DNA from: Staphylococcus simulans
GTDB lineage: Bacteria; Bacillota; Bacilli; Staphylococcales; Staphylococcaceae
DNA: 64,000 bases
Assembly: GCF_002994445.1 (NCBI RefSeq)
Contig: NZ_MRZJ01000004.1
Span: 1 to 64,000 of the forward strand
Reading direction: 5' to 3'
Position numbers and translations under genes: made by a program. The notes beneath the pieces were generated by a model. That model saw only the letters and a list, made by a program, of their open reading frames with translations, made no database searches and was not told the origin of the DNA. Every line of letters starts with the position of its first letter. The stretch's first letter is position 1. Positions 22,459 through 32,360 of this stretch are shown here, piece by piece.

Positions 22459-22854
22459 TTATTGGCCAATACCAAACATACTTGAGATTGGACCTTCAGG
22501 CAAGATAATACCTAATGCCATAGTAATAATAATTAAGACAATAACACCCCAGAAAAGTCCGTTATGTGATTGACCGCGTTGTTTGCGGATTAATGTTGTT
22601 TCCATTAATGCCACAACTGCAACACCGCATACCATTTTCAATGTTAATAACATGTGTGCGCTTCCTGTCGCTGTCGCAAATTCTACAACAATTTGCCAAA
22701 CACCGCTGAATAAAATCAGTAATAGGAATAAGCGTAATGTCATGTGTAATGGTTTGTAAGCTTTTTTAGGGGCACCTGAAGATGTAAAACTTAAATATGC
22801 TGCGATAAATAAAATAATACCGATGACCCAACTGAAAATGTGTAAATGTAACAT
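22459..22854 (-). CDS. YisL/UPF0344 (DUF1516) family membrane protein
   Basis: A 131-residue protein with four predicted transmembrane helices (roughly residues 5-22, 38-58, 68-88, 102-122) and the family pattern HLHIFSWVIGIILF, KPLHMTLRLFLLLI, HMLLTLKMVCGVAVV. It matches the UPF0344 proteins of staphylococci and Bacillus YisL, whose function is unknown. It stands alone on the minus strand between two terminators, convergent with the FAH-family gene. Confidence 0.85.
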   Translation of the reverse strand: MLHLHIFSWVIGIILFIAAYLSFTSSGAPKKAYKPLHMTLRLFLLLILFSGVWQIVVEFATATGSAHMLLTLKMVCGVAVVALMETTLIRKQRGQSHNGLFWGVIVLIIITMALGIILPEGPISSMFGIGQ

Positions 22855-23005
22855 GTATTTTCCCCATTTCTTCGATATTCCGTATTCATCATAACATACA
22901 TACAGTGCTTGATTATAATTATTATAATGTTCTTAATGTTGGATTTTGTATAGAATGTTAAAAATGACCGGTTTCACGTTATTTTTTAATACAAATTTTT
23001 AAAAA

Positions 23006-24328
23006 TTATTTTGATTGTGCTTTATAACCTATGATATTAATAATGTCTTTTGGCGAACTGTACGGCGGTGCATAGGCAGGTTCGAATTCAGTCAGCTCAT
23101 CAATTGTAAGTTGATTTTGCATTGCCATGGATAATACATCAATACGTTTATCTGCACCAGCTTTGCCGACAGCAGCTGCTCTTAAAATACGGCGTGATCC
23201 TTTTTCAAAGTAAACACGCAAGTGGATACGTTCAGCACCTGGGAAATAACCGGCATGGCTGAGCTGTTCGTTTTCTACCATTTCATAATCAAATTGTTCT
23301 AAGTCATCAGGTGTGACACCGACACTTGTCAGTGTGTAATCAAAGAATTTTACAGCGTTTGAACCTAGGAAGCCTTTGAAAGGCGGTGCTGTTTGGTGTG
23401 CAATATGCTGAGAAACAATACTTGCGCCGCGATGGGCACCCCAAGCTAATGCGACACGTGTCGGCAAATCGACATGACGATAGTAATAAGATGCAATATC
23501 TCCTATAGCATAAATATCTTCATAATTCGTTTGGAAATATTCATTAACTGGAATATAGCCATCCGCGTTACGTGTTATATCAGTGTCTTCAAAGAACTCA
23601 GTGTTCGGCAGAATACCTAAGCCTTCAATAATCATATCGAAATCTTCTGCATTGCCAGATTTGAAGTGTACAGTTTTTCCCTCTACTTTATCGATTTCTT
23701 CGTTAAGACGATAATCGATATTACGTTCATCCATCGCATCAAAGATGACATGATTCATATCTTGATCCATCAATTTGTTTACTTTTTCTGAGCGATGAAT
23801 CAATACTGTTTCTAAACCATTGATATGCAAGTTTTCAAGTACTTCTAATGAAATATAGCCGGCACCTACGATTAAGACTTTCTTCACCTCATGATGCTTG
23901 ATAAATTGATCAATTGCATCTGTGTCTTCTAAGTTACGCAATGTGAAAGCCATATCAGTATCAAGCGGTAAGCGGTTTGCACGGCATCCGGGACTTAAAA
24001 TTAATTTGTCATAACTATCTTCAAATGTTTCGCCTGACGTTCTGTTTTTTACTGTAACGGTTTTATTTTGCGGGTTGACACCGATGACTTCGTGATAGAC
24101 GTGAGCGTCAATATCTTTTTTGGCTTTAACGTCTTCTGGTGTATAATTTAAAAGTTCGTCGCGCGAGTGAACAATACCTCCTAAATAATAGGGGAGACCG
24201 CAGTTTGCGAAAGTGACGTCTCTATCCTTTTCATACACGGTAATTTTAAAGTCGGAATTTAATCTGCGTAATTGGCTGGCCGCTGTAGCACCGCCAGCTA
24301 CACCGCCTACAATGATAATGTGTGTCAT
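23006..24328 (-). CDS. cdr: coenzyme A disulfide reductase
   Basis: A 440-residue FAD-dependent pyridine-nucleotide disulfide oxidoreductase. It keeps CoA, the main low-molecular-weight thiol of staphylococci beside bacillithiol, reduced with NADPH. N-terminal FAD site [16 protein letters not shown], the single active-site cysteine in FANCGLPYY (Cys43), a second Rossmann motif [16 protein letters not shown], and the FAD-binding NIYAIGD-type strand (DIYAIGD). The C-terminal [11 protein letters not shown] dimerisation domain is complete. A terminator separates it from the upstream phosphatase gene. Confidence 0.94.
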   Translation of the reverse strand: MTHIIIVGGVAGGATAASQLRRLNSDFKITVYEKDRDVTFANCGLPYYLGGIVHSRDELLNYTPEDVKAKKDIDAHVYHEVIGVNPQNKTVTVKNRTSGETFEDSYDKLILSPGCRANRLPLDTDMAFTLRNLEDTDAIDQFIKHHEVKKVLIVGAGYISLEVLENLHINGLETVLIHRSEKVNKLMDQDMNHVIFDAMDERNIDYRLNEEIDKVEGKTVHFKSGNAEDFDMIIEGLGILPNTEFFEDTDITRNADGYIPVNEYFQTNYEDIYAIGDIASYYYRHVDLPTRVALAWGAHRGASIVSQHIAHQTAPPFKGFLGSNAVKFFDYTLTSVGVTPDDLEQFDYEMVENEQLSHAGYFPGAERIHLRVYFEKGSRRILRAAAVGKAGADKRIDVLSMAMQNQLTIDELTEFEPAYAPPYSSPKDIINIIGYKAQSK

Positions 24329-24360
24329 TATATAACCTCCATGAAAGATATGATTGTATA

Positions 24361-24422
24361 AAAAAACAAGGTTTGATGCGAAGTGTGTGATGAAAATACG
24401 AATGTTACACTTGCAAACCTTG
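24361..24422 (-). terminator. terminator between the Cof phosphatase gene and cdr
   Basis: On the minus strand, CAAGGTTTG/CAAACCTTG with inner AAGTGT/ACACTT, followed by TTTTTTT. Confidence 0.88.
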
Positions 24423-24442
24423 AATAAGTTAAAATCTATAAA

Positions 24443-25288
24443 TTAGTAAGAATGCACATTGGCATTGGATTGATAAGGAATATTGAGACTGAAAAAGTCA
24501 TTTAAATAACGTCCGATACCGTCATTGTTATTAGAGTATGTCACTTCATTTGCGATATATTTCAGCTCGTTCAAGCCGTTTTCCATCGCAATACCGTGTT
24601 TGGCATACTTAATCATTTCAGTATCGTTATCTTCATCACCGAAAGCGATAATGTGGTTACGGTCGACACCGAGTACTTCTGTCACACTATCAATACCTCT
24701 TGCTTTGCTTATACCCCGTTTTACGATTTCGATAACAGGGAAAGGTGCGCCCCAGCGGCGGTGTTCGATACTTTCAGCATAGAAGCGTGATAACATTTGT
24801 TTTACTCTCGGAATCATATGTTCATCAGCTTCAATCAAGATTGAAGTCGGTGCTTCATTCAACTGGCTGACAATATCGCCTGTTTCGATTTTCGGATTCC
24901 CCATCGAGAAACCTTCAAATAGGTGTTCATCATATGTATCGATAAACACATGGTCTTTAACTTCAGCGATAATATTTTTAACTTGCATCGTACGTAACGA
25001 TTCAATAATGCTTGAAGCTAAATCAGGATCCAAAGTTTCATGAGTGATTGGGAAATCTGAATCTGTCGGATTATGCACAAATGCGCCGTTGAAATTGACA
25101 ATCGGTGTTGTCAATCCTAATTGGTCATAATAAGGACGGCTGGCTCTGAAAGGTCTGCCTGTCGCAATCATAATATGATGACCTTGTGCTTTGAGTGTTT
25201 GTAAAACTTTAAATGTATAAGGTGAGATGTTTTTCTCGTCATTCAATAATGTTCCGTCTAAATCCAAACAAATTAAATAAGGTTCCAT
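24443..25288 (-). CDS. Cof-type HAD-superfamily phosphatase
   Basis: A 281-residue HAD hydrolase with the type IIB cap. Motif I is CLDLDGTLLND near residue 8, motif II IATGRPFR, motif III lysine in the KRGISKARGI region, and motif IV IAFGDEDNDTEM. Relatives dephosphorylate sugar phosphates, FMN or PLP with broad specificity; no substrate can be given. It starts with ATG after AAGGAG. Its own terminator lies downstream, so it is not strictly co-transcribed with cdr. Confidence 0.88.
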   Translation of the reverse strand: MEPYLICLDLDGTLLNDEKNISPYTFKVLQTLKAQGHHIMIATGRPFRASRPYYDQLGLTTPIVNFNGAFVHNPTDSDFPITHETLDPDLASSIIESLRTMQVKNIIAEVKDHVFIDTYDEHLFEGFSMGNPKIETGDIVSQLNEAPTSILIEADEHMIPRVKQMLSRFYAESIEHRRWGAPFPVIEIVKRGISKARGIDSVTEVLGVDRNHIIAFGDEDNDTEMIKYAKHGIAMENGLNELKYIANEVTYSNNNDGIGRYLNDFFSLNIPYQSNANVHSY

Positions 25289-25529
25289 AATATATTCTCC
25301 TTAATGCTAAGTTGAAATTATAATCAAGCAACGTTGCAAAACGTCATAAACATAGAGCGATGCGAAGGCTGAATTGCCTTATACTTCCAAGCTCAGTTAA
25401 ACAAAACATTGTTGCTGCTGATGGTAAGACTCATTAATTGAGTGTATTCCTATAATAGCATTTTATTGGAGTTTTGTCGGATATTTGATATATTGTTATT
25501 AATGATTATTGCTTAGAGAGGTGAATATA

Positions 25530-25838
25530 ATGGAGGAAGCATTAAAAGATAATATTTTAGGTGCATTAGAAAACGTAATCGACCCTGAACTAGGCATTGA
25601 TATCGTTAACTTAGGGTTAATCTATAAAGTTAATCTTGAAGATGACGGTTTATGTAAAGTTGAAATGACATTAACGTCAATGGGATGTCCTTTAGGACCG
25701 CAAATCATTGAACAAATTAAAATGGTGCTTGCGGAAATTCCTGAGATTCAAGATACAGAAGTTAATATCGTATGGAATCCGCCATGGAATAAAGACATGA
25801 TGTCACGTTACGCTAAAATTGCATTAGGCGTGAGCTAA
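25530..25838 (+). CDS. sufT: SufT-like DUF59/MIP18 iron-sulfur maturation protein
   Basis: A 102-residue single-domain DUF59 protein: VIDPELGIDIVNLGLIY, then the conserved SMGCPLGPQI with its single functional cysteine, and VNIVWNPPWNKDMMS. In S. aureus the orthologue SufT is an auxiliary factor for Fe-S cluster assembly under high demand. Start chosen at MEEALKDN because AGAGGTG lies 8 nt upstream; an in-frame upstream start would swallow that RBS. Monocistronic, followed by a terminator. Confidence 0.88.
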   Translation: MEEALKDNILGALENVIDPELGIDIVNLGLIYKVNLEDDGLCKVEMTLTSMGCPLGPQIIEQIKMVLAEIPEIQDTEVNIVWNPPWNKDMMSRYAKIALGVS

Positions 25839-26148
25839 GGATTGCTATTGCGTAAGTGAGATAAATATACAGAAACGACTTATTTGTTTAAAGCGAAAAA
25901 AACAGCTGAAAACGATAGGTCGTTTCTTTTTATTTATAGTGGTATCAAGAAAAAAGTTCACAAAATTGTTACATTTGGTTGTGTGGCTCTTTCTAAATAA
26001 AAGAATTAATTACAAGAGCATAAAATATCTTGATATTGCAAGATTATTACATTATTATTACAATTGGTAAATAAGAAGTAAAAAAGCGGTACGAGTAGTG
26101 AACTGTACTGAGTAATGGAAATCTAATAATAGAAAGAAAGGTAAGTGC
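25839..26148. other. 310-bp gap sufT/acyltransferase
   Basis: Holds the sufT terminator and an AT-rich leader before the acyltransferase with RBS GAAAGG. No further gene or clear operator seen. Confidence 0.5.
25871..25931 (+). terminator. sufT terminator
   Basis: Stem GAAACGAC/GTCGTTTC with TTAT/ATAG inside, then TTTTTATTT. Confidence 0.75.
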
Positions 26149-28002
26149 ATGAGTAATTTGAAACGAAGTTCATCTAAGAACAGCACGACACCTGCGAAAC
26201 CGAAAAAAATGAACTATATGCCTGGCCTTGATGGATTACGAGCTATAGCAGTCATCGGGATAATCATTTACCATTTGAACAAGCAATGGTTATCAGGCGG
26301 ATTTCTTGGTGTAGATACGTTCTTTGTTATTTCAGGATATTTGATCACAAGTCTCTTATTAATTGAGTATAAGCAAACAGGTACAATCAGTTTAAAGCGT
26401 TTCTGGTATAGACGTGTAAAACGTCTGATTCCAGCTATGTTGTTTGTGGTGAGTGTCACAACAATATTAACGCTGCTGTTCCAACGAGAAGAAATTGTGA
26501 AAGTGAAACACGATGCGATTGCGGCCATTTTCTATGTATCTAACTGGTGGTATATCGCAAAAGATGTGAATTACTTTGATCAGTTTTCATTTGAACCTTT
26601 AAAACATTTATGGTCATTAGCGATTGAAGAGCAATTCTATTTGTTCTTCCCGTTAGTACTTATATTATTGTTGGCAAAAATCAAAAAACATAAACAAGTG
26701 GTATTAATCTTTTGGATTGTATCATTAGCATCATTATTAGCAATGGTTGTGATTGCACAACCCGGCATGAACTTCTCACGGGTTTATTTCGGTACGGATA
26801 CACGTTTGCAGACATTGCTTTTGGGTGTTATTTTAGCATTCTTCTGGCCGCCGAACAGATTGAAAAAAGATCCGCCGCTTGCGGTACGTTCGGCAGTAGA
26901 TATTATGGGAACGTTAGCTTTAATTATTCTGCTCGGTCTATTTGTAGTAGTTGAAGACCAAAGTTATTGGATTTACAACGGCGGATTCTATTTAATCTCA
27001 GGAATTACATTGTTCCTTATCGCAAGTGTTGTACATCCAAGCGGTTTATTAGCACGATTTATGGGCAACCCGGTATTTGTTTATATCGGACAGCGTTCAT
27101 ACAGTTTATATCTTTGGCATTTCCCAGTCACTGTCTTGATACATCGCCATTTTGTGGCAGGTCAAATTCCGACATGGGTATACATTGCAGACGTTCTGCT
27201 TACATTAGGTATGGCAGAGTTCTCTTATCGTTATGTTGAAACACCATTTAGAAAACAAGGCTTCAAAATGCTGTCATTGAAAGCAAAATCAAAACGTGTC
27301 TTGGTTCGCTGGATTTGCTTGCTGGTGATTACTATTCCATTTGCTGTTATATTGGCTGGAGTATTTGATCACTACGGCAAAGATAAAACAGAGGATAAAG
27401 CGACACAATTCAATACGAATGAAATCGATAAGTTTGTCGTGCGCCCAGTGCCTTATGGCAAAATGGACTTCCTCGGCAATGGCGGCGGCAAGCAGCAAGA
27501 AGAACAGCTTGATGTCTATACAGATGTCAAACCATTATTAATCGGTGATTCTGTAATGGTTGATATCGGCGAAAGATTTAAAGAACAAGTTCCGAATTCC
27601 GTGATTGACGGTAAAGTCGGACGTAATATGTTCCAAGCAAAACCGCTTATCAATGAAAAGTACAGTCACTATAATCAAAAAGGCGATAATGTCATTATTG
27701 AATTAGGTACAAACGGTGACTTTAATAAAGAACAATTAGATGATGTCATTGCTTCATTCGGCAAAGCTAATGTTTATTTAGTCAATACACGTGTACCGCG
27801 TTCATATGAAGGACATGTCAACCAATTGATGAAAGAAGCCGCAAAAGAACATAAAAATGTTAAGTTAGTCGATTGGTACAAACGCTCTGCAGGCCATTCT
27901 GAATACTTTGCACCAGATGGTATCCACTTAGAATATCCGGGTGTCAAAGCGTTATCAGATGAAATTATCAAAACAATGGGTCTGGATAAAAAAGAAAAAT
28001 AA
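26149..28002 (+). CDS. OatA-like membrane acyltransferase with SGNH domain
   Basis: A 617-residue two-part enzyme. Residues about 20-420 are an acyltransferase-3 domain with some ten membrane helices, starting GLDGLRAIAVIGIIIYHL and carrying KHLWSLAIEEQFYLFFP. The extracellular C-terminal SGNH/GDSL domain has the nucleophile in IGDSVM (Ser468), the GTN block in ELGTNGDF, and the Asp590/His593 pair in DGIHLEYPG. This is the plan of peptidoglycan O-acetyltransferase OatA, but staphylococci carry several paralogues, so the acceptor could be another wall polymer. Its position between sufT and clpB is conserved in S. aureus. Confidence 0.9.
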   Translation: MSNLKRSSSKNSTTPAKPKKMNYMPGLDGLRAIAVIGIIIYHLNKQWLSGGFLGVDTFFVISGYLITSLLLIEYKQTGTISLKRFWYRRVKRLIPAMLFVVSVTTILTLLFQREEIVKVKHDAIAAIFYVSNWWYIAKDVNYFDQFSFEPLKHLWSLAIEEQFYLFFPLVLILLLAKIKKHKQVVLIFWIVSLASLLAMVVIAQPGMNFSRVYFGTDTRLQTLLLGVILAFFWPPNRLKKDPPLAVRSAVDIMGTLALIILLGLFVVVEDQSYWIYNGGFYLISGITLFLIASVVHPSGLLARFMGNPVFVYIGQRSYSLYLWHFPVTVLIHRHFVAGQIPTWVYIADVLLTLGMAEFSYRYVETPFRKQGFKMLSLKAKSKRVLVRWICLLVITIPFAVILAGVFDHYGKDKTEDKATQFNTNEIDKFVVRPVPYGKMDFLGNGGGKQQEEQLDVYTDVKPLLIGDSVMVDIGERFKEQVPNSVIDGKVGRNMFQAKPLINEKYSHYNQKGDNVIIELGTNGDFNKEQLDDVIASFGKANVYLVNTRVPRSYEGHVNQLMKEAAKEHKNVKLVDWYKRSAGHSEYFAPDGIHLEYPGVKALSDEIIKTMGLDKKEK

Positions 28003-28012
28003 TATTAAAACT

Positions 28013-28050
28013 ACTGAAGTCGGGATCAGCACCTGACTTCAGTTTCTTTA
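28013..28050 (+). terminator. terminator of the acyltransferase gene
   Basis: Perfect arms ACTGAAGTC/GACTTCAGT (loop rich in GC), then TTTCTTTATATTT. Confidence 0.8.
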
Positions 28051-28138
28051 TATTTATTGGGTTAAGTATGTGAAAGTCAAAGATGTTATGACTAAGAGAA
28101 AAAGGGTAAAAAAAGTAGTGGTTTTAAAGCGTTATAAG

Positions 28139-28168
28139 TTGAAATCAAAAGCAAGAATGCTCTATACT
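28139..28168 (+). promoter_or_regulatory. clpB sigma-A promoter
   Basis: TTGAAA, 18-nt spacer, TATACT (28163-28168), ending 73 nt before the clpB start. Confidence 0.75.
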
Positions 28169-28176
28169 AGGTATAA

Positions 28177-28200
28177 GGTCAAAGTAAGTCAAAGTCAAAA
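28177..28200 (+). promoter_or_regulatory. CtsR operator of clpB (two full half-sites plus a third)
   Basis: GGTCAAA-GTA-AGTCAAA (28177-28193) is an exact CtsR heptad pair, followed directly by a third GTCAAAA. It covers the expected start of transcription, so CtsR would block RNA polymerase until heat or thiol stress inactivates it. Confidence 0.9.
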
Positions 28201-28241
28201 GAAAAACTTACTTAGCATACTGAGTAACAGAGGTGAAGTCA

Positions 28242-30848
28242 ATGGATGCAAATAAGATGACCTATGCTGTGCAAGAAGCATTGCAACAGGCAATTCAGAT
28301 TGCACAAGCACATGAACAGCAAAATGTGGAAATTGAAGCGGTACTGACTGCCGCATTAAAAGAACCAGAAAGTTTATTCAATAGCGTATTAGAACGTGCA
28401 AATATTGATACAGATGCTTTATCAAAAGCGTATGAAGATAAACTAAAACGTCACGCAACAGTGAAAGGCGATAATATTCAATATGGCCAATATATCGGCA
28501 GCAAAACAAACGAACTGTTTAATAAAGCAGAAGCGATTATGCAAGAATATGATGATGACTTCGTATCAATGGAGCATGTCTTATTAGCTGCTATCGCAGT
28601 CGATGATACAACTAAACAACATGTCGGCAACAAAGATGAAGTAATCAAAGAAATCATTAAGAAAATCAGAGGGGGAAATCACGTGACATCTCAAAACCCA
28701 GAAGCAAACTATGAAGCGCTTGAAAAATACGGTCGTGATTTAGTAGAAGAAGTCCGAAAAGGAAACATGGATCCTGTCATCGGACGTGACGAAGAAATTC
28801 GTAATACGATTCGTATTTTAAGCCGTAAAACTAAAAACAACCCAGTACTAATCGGTGAACCTGGTGTAGGTAAAACTGCTATTGTCGAAGGGTTGGCACA
28901 ACGTATCGTAAAAAAAGACGTGCCGGAATCATTGCTAGATAAAACAATCTTTGAATTAGACTTAAGTGCACTTGTGGCAGGTGCGAAATATCGCGGTGAA
29001 TTCGAAGAACGTTTAAAAGCGGTACTTAAAGAAATCAAAGATGCGGATGGCCGTATTATTCTCTTTATTGATGAAATTCATATGTTAGTCGGTGCCGGTA
29101 AAACAGACGGCGCGATGGACGCAGGCAACATGTTGAAACCTATGCTTGCACGTGGTGAATTGCATTGTATCGGTGCGACAACTTTAAATGAATATCGTGA
29201 ATATATTGAAAAAGATTCCGCGTTAGAACGACGTTTCCAAAAAGTAGGTGTGTCTGAACCGGATGTTGAAGATACCATTTCAATTCTTCGCGGATTAAAA
29301 GAACGCTATGAAGTGTATCATGGTGTACGTATTCAAGACCGTGCGTTAGTCGCTGCAGCAGAACTTTCAGACCGCTATATTACAGATCGTTTCTTACCGG
29401 ACAAAGCGATTGACTTGGTAGACCAAGCATGTGCAACAATTCGTACAGAAATGGGGTCTAATCCGACAGAACTTGACCAAGTGAACCGTCGAGTTATGCA
29501 GTTGGAAATCGAAGAAAATGCGTTGCAACATGAATCAGACAGTGTCAGCCAGCAACGCTTAAAAGAGCTGCAAGAAGAATTATCTAACGAAAAAGAAAAA
29601 CAAGCAGCAATCCAATCACGTGTAGAACAAGAGAAAGAAAAAATCTCTAAACTCCAAGAAAAACGTGCAGAATTAGATGAAAGCCGTAAAGCATTAGAAG
29701 ATGCTGAAAACAATTACAACTTAGAAAAAGCAGCTGAATTGCAACACGGTAAAATTCCTAAATTACAAAAAGAATTACGCGAATTAGAAGATGCTTTCCA
29801 AGATGAACAATCAGAAGACAGTGACCGTATTATCCGTGAAATTGTTACAGATGAAGAAATCGGAGATATTGTCAGTCAATGGACAGGTATCCCAGTGACT
29901 AAACTTGTAGAAAGCGAACGTGAAAAATTATTACACTTAGGCGATATCTTGCATGAAAGAGTTGTAGGACAAGATAAAGCAGTGGATTTAGTATCTGATG
30001 CAGTTATTCGTGCACGTGCAGGTATTAAAGACCCTAATCGTCCAATCGGAAGTTTCTTATTCTTAGGACCAACTGGTGTGGGTAAAACAGAATTAGCTAA
30101 AGCATTAGCTTCTTCATTATTTGATTCAGAGAAACACATGATTCGTATCGACATGAGTGAATATATGGAAAAACATTCAGTCTCTCGTTTAATCGGAGCG
30201 CCTCCAGGCTATGTAGGTCATGATGAAGGCGGACAATTGACAGAAGCGGTACGCCGCAATCCTTATTCAGTAATTCTTTTGGATGAAGTTGAAAAAGCAC
30301 ATTCAGATGTCTTTAACGTATTACTTCAATTGCTGGATGAAGGTCATTTAACAGACTCTAAAGGCCGCAATGTAGACTTCAAAAACACAATTATTATCAT
30401 GACAAGCAACATCGGTTCTCAAATCTTGTTAGAACAAGTGAAAGAAACAGGTGTCATCACTGAATCAACAGAAAAAGCAGTGATGAACAGTTTAAATCAA
30501 TACTTCAAACCAGAAATTCTGAACCGTATGGATGATATTGTATTATTCCGTCCATTATCTATTAATGATATGAGCATGATTGTAGATAAAATCTTAACAG
30601 AATTGAATATTCGATTATTAGATCAACGTATTTCAATCGAAGTATCAGATGCAGCGAAAAAATGGTTAGGCGAAGAAGCTTATGAACCACAATTCGGTGC
30701 ACGACCATTAAAACGTTTCGTACAACGTCAAATCGAAACACCGCTTGCACGCATGATGATTAAAGAATCATTACCTGAAGGTACTACAATTACTATAGAT
30801 TTAGATGATGACGGTTTGCAATTCAATGTTAAAGAAGCACAAATTTAA
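28242..30848 (+). CDS. clpB: ClpB disaggregase
   Basis: An 868-residue Hsp100 ATPase that, with DnaK, pulls proteins out of aggregates. N-domain residues 1-150; first AAA+ domain with Walker A GEPGVGKT (Lys211) and Walker B ILFIDEIH; the coiled-coil M domain (about 405-525) rich in Lys/Glu/Gln; second AAA+ with GPTGVGKT (Lys615) and [11 protein letters not shown]-terminal [17 protein letters not shown]. There is no ClpP-binding IGF loop, as expected for ClpB. The start MDANKM follows AGAGGTG and matches S. aureus; an upstream GTG is part of the RBS. Controlled by CtsR. Confidence 0.97.
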   Translation: MDANKMTYAVQEALQQAIQIAQAHEQQNVEIEAVLTAALKEPESLFNSVLERANIDTDALSKAYEDKLKRHATVKGDNIQYGQYIGSKTNELFNKAEAIMQEYDDDFVSMEHVLLAAIAVDDTTKQHVGNKDEVIKEIIKKIRGGNHVTSQNPEANYEALEKYGRDLVEEVRKGNMDPVIGRDEEIRNTIRILSRKTKNNPVLIGEPGVGKTAIVEGLAQRIVKKDVPESLLDKTIFELDLSALVAGAKYRGEFEERLKAVLKEIKDADGRIILFIDEIHMLVGAGKTDGAMDAGNMLKPMLARGELHCIGATTLNEYREYIEKDSALERRFQKVGVSEPDVEDTISILRGLKERYEVYHGVRIQDRALVAAAELSDRYITDRFLPDKAIDLVDQACATIRTEMGSNPTELDQVNRRVMQLEIEENALQHESDSVSQQRLKELQEELSNEKEKQAAIQSRVEQEKEKISKLQEKRAELDESRKALEDAENNYNLEKAAELQHGKIPKLQKELRELEDAFQDEQSEDSDRIIREIVTDEEIGDIVSQWTGIPVTKLVESEREKLLHLGDILHERVVGQDKAVDLVSDAVIRARAGIKDPNRPIGSFLFLGPTGVGKTELAKALASSLFDSEKHMIRIDMSEYMEKHSVSRLIGAPPGYVGHDEGGQLTEAVRRNPYSVILLDEVEKAHSDVFNVLLQLLDEGHLTDSKGRNVDFKNTIIIMTSNIGSQILLEQVKETGVITESTEKAVMNSLNQYFKPEILNRMDDIVLFRPLSINDMSMIVDKILTELNIRLLDQRISIEVSDAAKKWLGEEAYEPQFGARPLKRFVQRQIETPLARMMIKESLPEGTTITIDLDDDGLQFNVKEAQI

Positions 30849-30863
30849 TAAGCTATATCAAAG

Positions 30864-30898
30864 AACAGCCTTATCAGACGATAGGGCTGTTTATTTTT
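30864..30898 (+). terminator. clpB terminator
   Basis: Stem AACAGCC/GGCTGTT extended by TTAT/ATAG, then TTATTTTT. Confidence 0.88.
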
Positions 30899-30904
30899 GG
30901 CAAA

Positions 30905-30932
30905 AGAAAAATCCAGCAATATATGCTGGATT
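30905..30932 (-). terminator. yjzD terminator
   Basis: On the minus strand, nine-pair stem AATCCAGCA/TGCTGGATT followed by TTTTC. Confidence 0.8.
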
Positions 30933-30946
30933 GATCGCTCATAAAA

Positions 30947-31150
30947 TTAATGATGGTTATCTTCCGATGCTGCAGATTGTTTAATCGGTTTCATAAGTGC
31001 ATCTAAGATAACGACAACAATTGTAAAAATTACCGCTAATACTAATGGAAGAATCATATTTAACGGACCGCCGCCGGCTAAACTGTTTAATACGAAGTTA
31101 ACCATTTCTAGCAGCAAAATAGACCAGAATAGTACCATAATGTATCTCAT
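30947..31150 (-). CDS. YjzD/DUF2929 family small membrane protein
   Basis: A 67-residue protein with two transmembrane helices separated by an AGGGP loop, and a hydrophilic tail ending ASEDNHH. It matches the DUF2929 family, which in Bacillus (YjzD) lies in the same neighbourhood by fabH-fabF. The start MRYIMVLFWS is chosen because GGAGG stands 8 nt upstream; the longer reading starting MEAQQ would place its ATG on that RBS. Function unknown. Confidence 0.8.
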   Translation of the reverse strand: MRYIMVLFWSILLLEMVNFVLNSLAGGGPLNMILPLVLAVIFTIVVVILDALMKPIKQSAASEDNHH

Positions 31151-31337
31151 CTGTTGTGCCTCCATAAAATATCTTTACTTTAATTATAAATTAGAGCGGT
31201 CGCTTTGTATAGTGAAATCAGGAAATCGGTTACGATAGATACAGTGTTTGCTCCTAAAAATATCACATTTATTGTGATACGGACAATCAAATATTATAAT
31301 AGGATAAGTAATTCCATAATGAATGATGATAAAGCAC

Positions 31338-31382
31338 TTGTATTCAAAAAGTAGAATATGATAAATTAATACCTGGTATTAA
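31338..31382 (+). promoter_or_regulatory. fabHF promoter with FapR operator
   Basis: TTAATACCTGGTATTAA (31366-31382) is a perfect 17-bp palindrome of the FapR operator type. It overlaps the -10/start region of a promoter with TTGTAT at 31338-31343. FapR represses fatty-acid and phospholipid synthesis genes and is released by malonyl-CoA, so fabH-fabF are under this feedback. Confidence 0.85.
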
Positions 31383-31408
31383 AAATATTTTTAAGAAGGT
31401 GTAAAACC

Positions 31409-32349
31409 ATGAATGTGGGTATTAAAGGTTTTGGGACTTATGTTCCAGAAAAAGTAGTAGACAATGCCTATTTTGAGTCTTTTTTAGAAACATCAGATGA
31501 ATGGATTTCTAAAATGACTGGTATAAAAGAACGTAGATGGGCAAGCGAAGATCAAGAAACATCTGACCTTGCATATGAAGCTAGTGTAAAAGCAATTAAA
31601 GATGCAGGTATTGAACCTGAAGATATAGATATGGTTATTGTCGCAACTTCAACAGGAGACTATCCATTTCCTACTGTCGGCAATATGCTGCAAGAAAGAT
31701 TGGGATTAGGTAAAGTTTCAACAATGGACCAATTAGCAGCATGTTCAGGATTTATGTATTCATTAATCACTGCAAAACAGTACATACAGTCAGGAGACTA
31801 TCACAATATATTAGTAGTCGGCGTAGATAAACTTTCTAAGATTACGGATTTAACAGACCGTTCGACTGCCATTTTATTCGGTGATGGCGCTGGTGCTGCA
31901 GTAGTAGGCGAAGTATCTGAAGGACACGGTATTATCAGTTATGAAATGGGTTCTGACGGCAGAGGCGGAAATATTTATATTTAAATCCAGAGAACGGCAA
32001 GATCTTTATGAACGGCCGAGAAGTCTTTAAGTTTGCGGTTCGTATTATGCCGGAAGCATCTTTGAATGTCGTGAAAAAAGCAGGTATTACTCCGGATGAC
32101 GTTGATATGTTCATTCCGCATCAAGCTAACATCAGAATTATGGAATCAGCTCGTGAACGCTTAGGCATTCCAAAAGAGAAAATGAGTGTTTCAGTAGATA
32201 GATTCGGTAATACTTCAGCGGCTTCTATTCCGTTAAGTATTGGACAAGAACTCGAAAACGGCAGAATTAAAGACGGCGACGTCTTAGTATTAGTCGGTTT
32301 CGGCGGCGGCCTGACTTGGGGCGCAATCACATTAAGATGGGGAAAATAG
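31409..32349 (+). pseudogene. fabH: 3-oxoacyl-ACP synthase III, frameshifted by a one-base deletion
   Basis: FabH starts fatty-acid chains by condensing acyl-CoA with malonyl-ACP. The first frame (31409-31984) holds Cys112 in [11 protein letters not shown] and ends abruptly after GRGGNIYI. The second frame (ATG at 32008) holds [11 protein letters not shown] (catalytic His) and [10 protein letters not shown] (catalytic Asn). Restoring one A after GGA at 31967-31969 gives a continuous protein reading [21 protein letters not shown], and the total becomes exactly 313 residues, the length of S. aureus FabH. Neither fragment alone could be active. FabH is normally essential, so a sequencing error in the A-run is a real alternative. 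RBS AAGAAGGTG; operon with fabF. Confidence 0.9.
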
Positions 32350-32360
32350 GAGGATAAGGT

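Noticed and set aside
28070-28255. A 61-codon Lys-rich frame before clpB
   Set aside because: It covers the clpB promoter, CtsR operator and RBS and has no RBS of its own.
31960-31990. Programmed -1 frameshifting in fabH
   Set aside because: The zero-frame codons GGA AAT ATT TAT ATT TAA contain no X XXY YYZ slippery site and no obvious downstream pseudoknot.
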